From Cucumis sativus (lineage: Eukaryota > Streptophyta > Magnoliopsida > Cucurbitales > Cucurbitaceae), in the NCBI RefSeq assembly GCF_000004075.3, contig NC_026657.2, positions 29,482,408 to 29,546,407 on the forward strand: a DNA stretch of 64,000 bases, read 5' to 3'. The notes beneath the pieces were generated by a model. The model saw nothing but the letters and a program-made list of their open reading frames with translations, was not told the DNA's origin and ran no database searches. Both the position numbers and the translations under genes were made by a program. Position 1 is the first letter of the stretch, and the number at the start of each line of letters is the position of its first letter. This document shows, in pieces, positions 12,350 through 24,050 of this stretch.

Positions 12350-13066
12350 TAAGATCAGATCCAATTGGGTATTGAACAAATTTAAAAAGGTAAAATCGGA
12401 AGAAAATCCAAACTCAGAAAAAATGTAAAAATCGAAATCAAAACTTGTTGAATAATAATAATAATGTTAAAACAGAAAGAAAGAGGTGGGATTGATTATG
12501 AAGGGAAAAGGGCCGCCGATTAGGGCGCAACCTTAAATTTCAAATCAGTTTCTTCTTTGGTTGCTTCAACCTCTTCCTCTTTCGCCGCGACACCGACACC
12601 CTCCACAAATCGTCAAAAGCTCCTCCTTTTTAGCATTCTGTTTTTATAAACGAAAGAAAATTAAGTGAACGGAATTCAACCTTTCATATACCCAAATATT
12701 ATAAATATATATATACATACATACCTATTTGTCACTTTATTATAAATAACCATTTTCAAAAATTTTCCTAATTTTTGAATCTCTCTTTCCAATTCCTCAT
12801 TCCTATTTTACTTTTGGACTTCTTGTTTCCTTTCCCACTCTTAATGTATTTTCCTATCAATTCCACTTTTTTTCCTCTCTTTTATCATAATTTCCTTTCT
12901 TCCTTTAATTGAAATTGATTCAAAATAAATCCTAAACTTATGTTCGTCTTCTCTTTCAAATTTTATACCTATCTAACTGATAAGGAGACAACAAATATAT
13001 AAATACAAAATATACAAGAAATATGTTTTCTTTCTAAAATGATGAATTTAGCATTTAGAGAACTGG
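12350..13066. promoter_or_regulatory. leader and promoter side of the ARF-GAP gene
   Basis: Directly upstream (minus sense) of the ARF-GAP ATG. The first 300 bases have pyrimidine-rich, leader-like sequence on the minus strand and are less AT-rich around 12,500-12,610. Beyond about 12,650 the DNA returns to AT-rich spacer with a TA-rich stretch near 12,704-12,722. No single core element can be assigned with confidence. Confidence 0.4.
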
Positions 13067-13170
13067 GTCTAGAGAAAACTAAAAACACTTTAACCATTGA
13101 GCTAGCTTATGAAACTGTGTCTATTGAGAACTAAAATACAGTTTTATCATTGGGCTAACATGTGATATTA
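13067..13170. repeat. imperfect 52-bp tandem duplication
   Basis: Two diverged copies start with GTCTA at 13067 and 13119. Each carries an AACTAAAA block followed by an ATTGAGCTAG or ATTGGGCTAA block. The period is 52 bases. Shortly after (near 13225) comes GGATCAAACCCGCGAACCT, a phrase that resembles common degenerate plant repeats. No terminal repeats were found, so a parent element cannot be named. Confidence 0.45.
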
Positions 13171-13376
13171 TATTTTTTTCAAATTTTTTATACAAATATT
13201 ATATAAATAGCACAAAATTGAGGGAGGGATCAAACCCGCGAACCTATACTAAATCCGATTGATTCTATGAGACTATTCTTTCCTTTAAATTCTTCCACGG
13301 TGTTGTCCCATTGGATCATTTTCCCTATGTGTGTGGCCTTTGTGTATAACGAAAGTCAGGTATAACAATGAGCCTG

Positions 13377-13486
13377 AGCCCAATCCAATAGCTAACTGGG
13401 CTGAAGGGCTTTATATAATAGGTTTACTCTTGGGCTTTCTTCCATATTTGGCCCAATGTATGACCCATTAATTTAATATGTGGGCC
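13377..13486. promoter_or_regulatory. cluster of site II (TGGGCY/GGCCCA) motifs with a TATA-like box
   Basis: Within 110 bases there are AGCCCA (13377), TGGGCT (13397), GGGCT (13406), TGGGCT (13431), GGCCCA (13450) and TGGGCC (13481). TATATAA lies at 13412-13418. Site II/TCP-type elements cluster in promoters of plant housekeeping and growth genes. The nearest annotated gene is the ARF-GAP, about 1 kb away, so this is either a distal promoter of that gene or the remains of another transcription unit. Confidence 0.4.
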
Positions 13487-13489
13487 TCA

Positions 13490-16400
13490 TACATTTCATC
13501 ATCCAAAAATAGGGTGGATCTCTCTCAATCAATATATATATTTGATTTTTTGTAGAAACAAAGTTGAGAATATAAGTGCACGACAATTTGTAGATGTTGT
13601 ATATGTACATTTTTTCAATATATTATCAAATGAAAGAATTGAATAATTATAAATTTTATTTATTATAATAAAAGCCCATCTTTGTAATAAAAAAATTATT
13701 TACTATTATTCATAACATTTTCAAATATAGCAAAATAAATGAAAGTTTAAATTTTTCTGCATTTTATAAATAGTTTCAACCGTTTAATCATTTACAATAA
13801 TTTTTCATACTATTTGTTACGACTTGAGTAGATTCAAATATTTGAAATAATTAGCCTCAGTTATCATGTCTTCCCTCCACAGTAAGTTTTTAATTATTTT
13901 GAAACAGAAAACCAACTGTACGTAAGGCTTTATGCAGTCTTTACTCACTTTTCTTCTTCTTCTAATGTTTAGTACTTTAAATTATTGGATGTTTTTCAAT
14001 TACTTTCACCACCAAGCCCACAGGTGATTTCACTATAAAGTTTTTTCATACATTTATTAATATATATAGTAAATGGAAACTAAATTTCATCCAGAAATAA
14101 TATATTATTTTAGAATGTTTCCTTTGCTGAATTTTTTTAATTAGGTCAAATTATAACATCTGCTTACTCTCTAAACTGATCTCAATTAGATTAATGTTAT
14201 GTTAAGTTTTTTTCTTTCAACAAACACTAGTCATACTACGTTAATAGCATCTCTCTCAATTTATACATCTTTGAAAAAAAAATTCAATTTCATGTTTAAT
14301 GAATTCATCTTTATTGAACAAAAACAATATGTTGTTAAGGTCGTAAACAAACCTTCTATACAAACTATGTGAAGTTGTATCGTCAATAATCATTAGATAA
14401 GTGACTACAATGATAATAAATCTTAAAACTAAAAAACAATGTTAAAGCAATTTTCTTGGCAAAAAAGGTATGTGGTTTGATGGAAATCCAAACCTTTGTT
14501 CTCATTTATTATTATTGCTAGTAAAGTAGTTCAATTTCATTTGAAATAAACAATCCAAACTTTTGTTTTTCTATTATTATTTCATAAAGTTTATATCATC
14601 AGGTTTGATTCACCTACCCATAGTGTGATCGTTCTCAAAATATTAAATTTTCTATACTTAAATTTTGGGCTTAGTTTCTATTATGTCTATAATCTTTAAG
14701 TTTTACCTCAAGTTTCCACTAATTCATACGTACTTTCAATCATTTGCAATAATCATCTATTTATTAAATTAATTTTAATAACTCTTAAAATTATCATACC
14801 ATAACTATTCCCCGAGAAATTATCAACTTACAAACCCATAAACTTTAAAGTTTGTAGCATTTAAAATCTTAACTAAACTAGAGTACATAATTAGATACGA
14901 AAATAAAACATCTATAACAAGGTTCATTCCACCACTCCAAATGAGAGAGTAATATAATATAATCTCAAAACGAGAGACTGAAACTTAATTACTCAAAGAT
15001 CATAATGTAGTAGACTCGACTCGAGATTAGATTGATAGGAAAATGTGTTATGGGTGAAAGGTGAAAAGAAAGAAGAAGCATGTGAAGAAGAGAGAAGGAA
15101 ATTGAGAATGGGAGAAGTTGGTTGAAATCCCATGTTGTGTGATTAATTGTTAGCATTAAGTAATGGGACGGCTTAAGAAAGCACCGCCGGTCACGTGCAG
15201 TGCACGTCCCCGTTTCAATTTTCCAAAACAACTTGCTCTCATCTTCTCATCTTCTCATCTTCTCATCCTCTAATGGCAATGCCCATGTTCTGTTGACTTG
15301 ATGCAGCCCTCGCCCATACTTAGCTTCCCCAAAAATATTCATATTAATACTCAAATCAACCCTCACTATCTCATTCTTCATTTCTTCCTAAACTATATCC
15401 AAAAGTATATACTAATCCCTCTCACTTATGTCCTTATCAGAAAACCAACACCCAATTCTCTATATACATTGAATTCAATTCAATAATTTTTCTCAATAAC
15501 ATGTTCTTTTCTACTGCTGTGATAATATATTTAAAAAAACTCACATTAGTTTTTGTTTACCAAAATGTCAAGTCTAAAGTAATTAATGATATGGCATAGT
15601 GATCTTGAAAACTTGTTATAAATAGTAAAATATGTCTCGTACAAAAATAAATAAATATTGAATAGTAAAGGAGAAAAATTTGGTGTATAACGATCATTTT
15701 TAAGTAAGCTGTAAGTGTATCATTTCCTATTTCATACAAAAACGTAAGTAATTAGTATATGATAATAAATAGGGAAAAAAAACCAAAGTGTCAAATCAAA
15801 TCACAAGTAATGAAAACTTTGGGTTCTAATTAAATCAAGTGAAAGTGAGGTAATGGATAACATAGCATAGCTCTAGGAGATGGCCATAATTACTGCAATG
15901 TTGTGTATTCACATAACAATAGGGACAATGCATGACTTAACTTTCATCGCAACAAATCACATTAAATGATTGATAACATATTTTGGTGTCCAACCTTACC
16001 ATTTCCCAAGCTTTAAACAGTGAATAATAAAAAGATATAGAACACTCCCCCAAAAGAAAATTTTAAAATTAATGCATTAATGTAGGACCACAAATGACTT
16101 TGTTTTATATACATACACACTACAACCCATTACCCAAAGTATTGAGTGGTTCATATCTCAACTAAATACTCACATTTATGATTGAAAGCTTCCCTCCCTC
16201 CCCAACTCTATCATAAAGAAAATTCAAAGTTTACTATGGAGGATGAACATCTCTCTACCCATATATATATTTTGACGAGACAACAAAGTAGAGTTTGTTT
16301 TCTTGAAATTGACCTGTGAATGTATATATTTGTTTTTGTTAAAAGTTAAAGAATGATTCGATGGACAACGCCATTGCGTGAAACTAAAGTTGTATCGAAA

Positions 16401-19320
16401 CAGACCACTCATGCCAAAATGATTACAAAGTCGGCGATAAGCGTGGATATTTAATTGTGTTAATTATAGTTAATTTCAATATAATATAGGTTAAATTACA
16501 AATTTTAATCTCTAAACTTTCAAGTTTGTCTCTATTTAATTATTGAAAGTTTAAATTATATATATTAGACATTTTTAAATGTTATATATATATATTACTT
16601 ACTTCATGAATTAAATAACTTTTTTAATTTAACTACTGCCGAAGGTAGATGGAAGATTTGTTTAAGTATGTATTACTTCTAAAATTTATAAAACAACGTT
16701 AAATTGGGGTATAAGATTCCATAATTAGTTATCGTTAATCAAGTATAACTTAAATAGTTGACATGCATTAATTAATTTCGAAACTAATAATTGTGGTATT
16801 TTTCAAAAAAAAAAAAGAAAGAAAGAATGACTAATTATTAAAATTAATAATTATAATGAATAGATTTAATCACTTTTTAAGAATAGGTTTAATAAATTTT
16901 ATAAGAACAATTTGGTTTTTAGAAAATTAAATTAATAAATAGATGGTAATTTTTGCATTCACATTCTCACCTATAAAAAGCAGTAATTATAATTTTCTGT
17001 ACATGTTTGGTTGGAAATGACATTATATTGGCATTAAAGTTTTATCAAACTTGTATTAAAAGTTGCATGCATCAAGATATGATTTTGATAAAATATTGAA
17101 TGAATTCAACTTAAAGTATCAATAAATTTGGTCTACCACCAAAATGTCCCCAGTTTCTAATTCAACAATTTAATGTATACCATTCTTACCAAATTACTTT
17201 ATAAATTATTACTAAGATTCACATATGTTACAAATGTAATATAGTACTTTCAATCCATCTTAAATTTAATTGTTATGGTTAGTTAATTCAATTTGTTGTG
17301 AAAAACATATTCATGCAGTGAATATTTATTCATAAATAATAAGTCGTCGAGCAAATCTCAAAATATAATTAAAATTGGTTAGTTTTCGTTTTATTTTTCA
17401 AATTCTTTAAAAGAATTTTTCTTGTTGAAACTTTAACTTGGTTTTTTAAATTATGTTTAGAAAGTTGATAGCCAATCATAAATGTTTTTTTAGTAAAAAA
17501 TAATATCTAAAAACTTATGAAAATTTGAAAAAAAGAAGGTTCATATCCAAAATTGAGTAGTAGTAGTATGGGCTTCTAAGGTTTCCATCCCTCTCTTGTC
17601 ATTATTGCATAACAAACAAATTCTTAGTTGATTTTGTTCAAGTAGAAGAGACAGTTGATGAAATTGGATAATAATAATCATGGTTTTCAACAATTTGTCA
17701 AGTTGATAAAATTAATTTCTAAATTTTGACACTAGTTGACTATTTCTAAGTTGGGATTTTTTTGAAAAAGAAAAGTTAAAAGTTTGGGTTGATCAATGAA
17801 TTAATATCTAAGGACTAAAATTAGGGTTTGAAAGATGTATAAGTTTAATTTACATAGTCACTTGAACTTAATTTTATTTTATGTCTCTTTTTTGTCTTTC
17901 AATTCTAATTGCACCTTATATGATTCCACGTGTAATAGACACTTCATCCATGAAGGAGATTTTCATAAGATACACCGTATCAATGATTTTTGTAATACAT
18001 GAAAACACCATAATTAGCTACATGTATCAATCTTAGTTAAAATGGTAATTTAAAAACACAACTTAACATGTTATTTAAATAAGATATTTATCTTTAATCA
18101 ACAGTTATGTATATAAACATAAGAAATAAAGTGATTTTACATTTCTGTTTATTAAAGAAGTACTTCGATTGTATATAATAGAGGGGGTTGAAACTATAAA
18201 TGCTAACTATTAAATGGGACAGTCTGATCAACAAAAAGCCTATGTTTTGGCTTTAAATTCATTGTGAAATTTGTTAAAATTGCAACCGTTTTTTGTACTT
18301 ATTATTATTATTATCTCAAGATTCCAAGAACTCATATCTTTGCCCTAACTCTCTTTTATATTTATTTATTAATCAACCCATTATAATCACTTCTTTAAAC
18401 ACACATTCAAAAGTATTCCAACCTTCCCACCAAAAAAAAATAGCATATTCTTTCAAAATTATTGATTAATTTTGTAACATTTATCATATGTGAGCTATAC
18501 TCGATATTGACAAGTATTTATTGGTTAACTAATTTACTTCTTTTATTTATTTATTTGATTGGTTTACATGTGAAGTAGGGTGTGAATGGCCTAAAATTTA
18601 TTGCATGAATTAATGTCACGTATAATTGAGGCATTATTTTAACTACTAACTTCATCAAAATAAATTATTTTATAGAAAAGAAAATTAAAATAATTAAATT
18701 TTAAAAAAAAAAGTTTAATGAATTTTAGAAAATAGAATAATTTAAAAAGGAAACATAAGAGAGAGTAATGTATTTTACAAATTCAAACTATGGAGTAAAT
18801 TAAAAATTGAACATATTTAATTCTTAGGATATAAGTGTAATAAGGACTTCATTCATTAAACTATATGTAAATTGGGAAAGCATAGTGATCTCTAACAATT
18901 ATTAATGAATTTCAAAAGAAAACTAATTGGATTTCTTTATAAATTGAAAAAAAAGAAGAAAAAGAAGTTAATACTTGAATTTTATAACTAAGGAATTGCT
19001 CAAAATTTTCAATTTTGTACAAAAACATAACCCTAAATTTAAAAATTACATACCAACTAAATTAAACGAGATATTTTAAAAAGACGACTTATATAAAACA
19101 TGGAAAAACTATTTAAGAATAATATGTTCGATAAACATAGTATAAATATAAACGAACATTGACATATTTTATTAATGGTTTCATCCAAATTTTGTAAAGT
19201 AGGGTTGATATTTAAAATTTTGAAATAAAATGAGATTGGTTTTAGGTTGATTTAAGAAAATAAAAGAGAATCGTTTATAATATATGAAAATGAAAAGTGA
19301 GAAAAGAGATGAGGGCATAT
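13490..19320. other. long AT-rich intergenic spacer
   Basis: Nearly 6 kb without a supported gene. Frames are short, isolated and made of AT-biased codons. Items seen inside: a CATCTTCT short tandem repeat near 15,238-15,270; an odd palindrome ACGTGCA-G-TGCACGT at 15193-15207 overlapping a G-box (CACGTG, 15192-15197); and pyrimidine-rich sequence around 15,060-15,300 that may be a leader or a non-coding transcript. The rest is A- and T-run spacer. Confidence 0.5.
15238..15270. repeat. CATCTTCT short tandem repeat
   Basis: An eight-base unit (CATCTTCT) is repeated about four times in a row, the last copy imperfect, in pyrimidine-rich non-coding DNA just right of the G-box palindrome. Confidence 0.7.
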
Positions 19321-19329
19321 GGTACCCCT

Positions 19330-19493
19330 AGCACTATTGGGAGAGGGGTAACCCCTCCTTTTGCTACTAATTTAATTGTTTCATAAACCAAAACGAGAGT
19401 ATGTGAAACAAACTCACATTATTGAAGTTGGCGTGGGGTTATACCCCTTGTTAGCCAATATACGTAGGGCACCCAATAATGCTTCATCACACT
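19330..19493. repeat. long imperfect foldback (inverted repeat)
   Basis: The left arm begins AGCACTATTGGG (19330-19341) and the right arm ends CCCAATAATGCT (19482-19493), complementary at 11 of 12 positions. Inside these, GAGAGGGGTAACCCC on the left faces GGGGTTATACCCCTTGTTAG on the right, so the arms pair over several blocks with gaps. The whole is about 164 bases with a loop near 80 bases. It could be a small MITE-like element or the precursor of a small RNA. No flanking target-site duplication was identified. Confidence 0.4.
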
Positions 19494-20498
19494 TTATATA
19501 TAAATTTATTCACACAAGGTTCGAGTTTTAGTCTCCTTCCATCTTATACTTTTTATATAATATGTATGTAATAATATATATACTATGTGCTCGATGATAC
19601 AATTGTGTCTTTGAACCCTCTTTAGACCTACTTCAAGCCTTACTTCATTATTCATATAGTTTTTTTTTTCTTCTTAATTATAAGTATTTGTCAACAAAAA
19701 TTTTGGATTCACCACTATAACTACATCGATCTATATCTATATATAAATATATTTAAGTTAAAAGACTTACAAACAAATTTTAAACACGTGGTAAAGATAA
19801 ACTACAACCGTAACTTTTAATCCTAATGTTATTAGATAAACAAAGCACTTTATAAAGCTTGTAAGGTTCCATCATCTTTCCAACTTATCTATAACATGAC
19901 CTTGTTGTCTTTTTTATATTCACTAGTTATCATTTTTTTCCGATCAAATACCTGTTAAAACGTATTGTGGATTTGAATACCGTGTTAAATAAACATAGAT
20001 TCTATGTCAAACACAATAGACTTATATATACATACATATATATATATATATAGTGATATAGGTCGGAAAAGATATTGAAATCTTTAATTTCCATCTTTTT
20101 AATGTGGATGGATTTAAAATTCCCTCATCTAAAGGTTACATAGGGGGGGAAAAGTGGATAGATAATAAATAAAAAATGTAAAGAAGGAGGCAAAAGGTGA
20201 AAGGAAAAAAAAGATAAACCAAACAGCGAGCTATTTACTATCAAAAACCTGCCAAATCCCCATCACATTAATTCCCTTCTCCACACTTTTTTTTTAATTT
20301 GCATACACATCCCCTTCCCCCTCTTCCCCCTCTATAAATTTCCCTCTTCTTTACTTTCTTCTTTGCCTCTCCCGTTTCCATCGTCCTGTTGTGTTGTGTT
20401 CATCCAAAAAATATATATTCAATTCTTTTTATCATCATTCCACCCTTGTTCGTTATTCTTTGTGAGATTTTGGGAGGAAAAGACGACATCAATATATA
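19494..20498. promoter_or_regulatory. upstream region of the TIC32-like gene
   Basis: AT-rich, with a TA run near 20,035-20,052. The last 230 bases are C/T-rich on the plus strand and include TATAAAT (20332-20338), about 160 bases before the ATG. This fits a TATA box with a leader of roughly 130 bases. Confidence 0.45.
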
Positions 20499-20721
20499 AT
20501 GTCCATCATTTCCCTAATAACTGGATGGCCCGGACCCAGCGGCTTCGGCTCAGCCTCCACCGCGGAGGACGTCACCCAAGGGATCGATGCCGGCTGCCTT
20601 ACTGCCATTGTCACCGGTCACATCTCTCTCCCTTTTAGAATTTTATTTTGTGGGGGATGGGTATATTCTTTTGTTTTGTTTTGTTTAGAACTTATTTTAA
20701 AACAAAAAGGACTTTACTTTT

Positions 20722-20770
<49 letters not shown>

Positions 20771-23282
20771 CTTTCATCCTATATCTATTATGGAGTCTTT
20801 TATTTTACATGTTGAATTACAAGTTTAGTTCTTGAAATTTTAATTTTTGTGGGAATTAATTTAGTTTCTTAACTTTTAATTTTCCTTTGTACAACTCTGA
20901 TAGATCTATGGCAATTTCAAATCCTTCAATATTTTACTTTTTCCAAATTTTATTTTAAATATTTTGTCCTCACGTGGGATGTGACTATGACTATCAATTT
21001 TACTCTGAAGGGGTGCTGTGTATTAACATGAAAATCAGAATCATTTGCATTTTCAAAGTCCTTTTAAGCTATTATTCTTTTTAACTTTTGATCAAAATTA
21101 TAAAATTATATATATACATATATATCATTGTAGTTTCCAATTATGGAAAGAGTTATTGAATTGGTGTAGTGTATCACGAGATGGGGCAAGGGTTCATTTG
21201 GTTTGAAAGCATTAAAGTTAGAAGCAGGTAGAGCCAAATGGAGAAATATTCAAACTCAAACATATTTATCACATACATACATGACCTAAATTTGTTGCAT
21301 TTTTTCGATTTCTTTAACTCCTAACTTTCATTTCATCCAAAATAAAATGTACAGCGTGGAATCAATAATATGTCAAGCATTTTATGGATCGGAACAACGA
21401 CATTGATGATTCCATTGATATATGATTTGTAGGAGGAGCAAGCGGAATTGGGTTAGAAACAGTAAGAGTATTAGCGATGCGAAAAGTGCACGTGATCATA
21501 GGTGCAAGAAATTTGGAGGCAGCAAATAAAGCAAAACAACAATTACTTGAAGAAAATCCAAATGCTAAATTGGAAGTTCTTAAACTCGATCTTTCATCCA
21601 TCAAGTCCACTACAGAATTTGCTCATAATTTCCTTCATCTTAATCTCCCTCTCAACATTTTAATGTAAATTCCTTTCTCTTTCATCCCTTTTATTTTCTC
21701 GTTACCATTTTATTTTAACTAATTAAAATTATATAATATACACGATCATAGATAGACTATAATATATTTTTCTATATTTTATAGACATATCCATCGATTA
21801 AGGTTATTGTGTTTCTCAAAAATACTCCAATTACTTAGAAGGATAATTTGAAATCATTTAAAGAAAAGAAAATTAGTTTTTGTTGTTGATTGATATAATT
21901 AATTCAGGGTTTTATATACTATAATATTTATGAGATCCATATTATTTTTTGGATGGAATTTCAGAAACAATGCTGGTGTTATGTTTTGCCCTTTCCAACT
22001 TTCTGAAGATGGAATAGAGATGCAGTTTGCTACCAACCATCTTGGTAATTTATACATACATAACTCATCCAAATTCCTATTTTATTCTTACCAGATTGGA
22101 GTTTTGTTTTAATTTAGTTAATAAACTTCAAGATTTACCCTTTTAATTTAAATTATTTGCTATCAAATACTATTACTCACACTGTGTTTAATGGGTTTAG
22201 AGTTTAAGTGTAAATAAAACTCAAATTTCCAAAAACAAAATTGTAACATTTTAAACTCAAAAGTTAGAGAATAAAATTTTATTTATTTTTCACATATATT
22301 TGTATATGTTATATAGATATATATAATTATTCGTAGTTACATTTTATTTGTCTAGGTCATTTTCTGTTAACAAATCTTCTAATTGAGAAAATGAAGAACA
22401 CTGCAAAAAGCACAGGAATTGAGGGTAGAATTGTCAATTTGTCATCTATAGCTCATGCCCATACTTATGGTGGTGGAATTCGCTTCAATAAAATCAATGA
22501 GAAGAATGGGTATTCTTTTTTATTTTTAAATTTATTTTGTGTAATTTAAAAAAAGAAAAACAAATTGAAGTTATTAATTTGTAGGTATTCTGATAAAAGA
22601 GCATATGGGCAATCAAAATTAGCCAACATTTTACATGTCAAAGAGCTCAATCGTCGATTCCAAGTGATTCTCCTAATTTCTTCTTCTTCTTCTTATTATT
22701 ATTATTATTATCTGTGGTTAATAAATAAATAACCCACCATTAAGAAACTAAATACCAAAAACAATTTGTTTTGTTTTGTGTTTTTGGATGGTTGTAGGAA
22801 GAAGGTGTGAACATAACGGCAAACGCAGTGCATCCAGGGTTAATAATGACGCCTCTTATGAGGCATTCTTTGTTTCTTATGAGTACGACATGTCGACTCT
22901 TTTTTTTTGTTTCCACTAAAACCTCATGTCGTCACTTACCCACCTTCATTTTTCTTTGTCTCTCTTCTTCTAGGGCTCTTGCAGGCTTTCACCTTCTTTA
23001 TCTGGAAGAATGTCCCTCAGGTAAATTCAACATTGTAACTTGGAGAATATTTGATAAATGAGCATTTGTGTTTCTTAGATGATATATGTGTGTTGTTTTT
23101 GTTTTTAGGGGGCATCCACGACGTGCTATGTGGCGCTTCACCCGAATTTGAAGGGAGTGAGTGGGAGGTATTTTTTGGACAACAATGAGAAGCGACCGAG
23201 CTCATATGCTAGAGATGAAAAACTTGCAAGGAAACTTTGGGACTTCAGCAAGGACTTGATAAGTTCAAAGTCTAAAGTATGA
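20499..23282 (+). CDS. short-chain dehydrogenase TIC32-like (NADP-binding SDR)
   Basis: Eight exons: 20499-20616, 21433-21664, 21965-22044, 22356-22509, 22585-22663, 22798-22882, 22974-23020 and 23109-23282. They join in phase to 322 residues. Family marks are the TGGASGIG cofactor loop (residues 39-46), NNAG (118-121), a LSS with the likely catalytic Ser174, and YGQSK (Tyr202, Lys206). The C-terminal VPQGAATTCYVAL segment is typical of the TIC32/retinol-dehydrogenase-like group. TIC32 is an NADP-dependent SDR of the chloroplast inner envelope, linked to redox and calmodulin control of protein import. Other members of the same group are salt- or drought-related reductases, so the precise substrate is unknown. 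No transit peptide is evident, as in known TIC32. Intron 1 holds a TA microsatellite. Confidence 0.9.
20725..20768. repeat. TA microsatellite, 22 units
   Basis: A pure TA dinucleotide run of about 44 bases in the first intron of the TIC32-like gene. It is likely length-variable between accessions. Confidence 0.9.
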
Positions 23283-24050
23283 AACAGAAGTGGCATTTAG
23301 ACCTACACTACTACTACTACTACTACTACTGAAGCCTCAAGTCACATGCTTGCTTAATTAAGTTTATAAAGAATTAAGAGAAATTCAATAATGTGGTTCT
23401 TTAGGAGGGGAAATATTATAAATAGTATTCTTTTTTCCAAAAATGAAAAGGATGGAAGTGGTGTTATGGAGGTTTGGAAGCTCCTAGTGTTTGTGTAATA
23501 GTGTTTGTGTGAGAATTCCATTCGTATTGTTTTGCTAATTATGATATTCGATCTATTACCCAAGTATATATGATTTCTATTTCCAACCTTTCACGGTTTG
23601 TGAATGGTATTTCTTTAGAAATAGAGTGTGTATTTGATTTTTAGTAGATTTGAAATAGAAGGTTTGAAATGAGGTGTCAAATACTTAAATGTTTTAAAAA
23701 AATAGAACTCAATGATAACAGAGAGGAAATAATTTTGTTATATTTAGAGTTTTTTGGTATTTTGTTATATCGGCTAATATTGTAGGCTTGATTGTTATAT
23801 TTATCGCTATCTCAATTGAAAAAATGGTAAGATTGAAATATGATTCACGATGAATGAATGAATAAAAACTAAAAGTGGCATTCAATTTCCCAATTTGTAT
23901 TGAATAGATACATTTTACACAAAGATTGACTGGCAAAGGAAATGAACAGTTCAGAAAGAAAACAATTGGGGAAAGGGCAGATTTCTTTCGCAGCAATAAT
24001 AACATGAATATAGACATGCACACATATATGATATATCCAGCGTCTACACA

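Noticed and set aside
11495-12379. Start of the ARF-GAP upstream of 12349
   Set aside because: The frame extends upstream but with no ATG in good context, and the family begins at [11 protein letters not shown].
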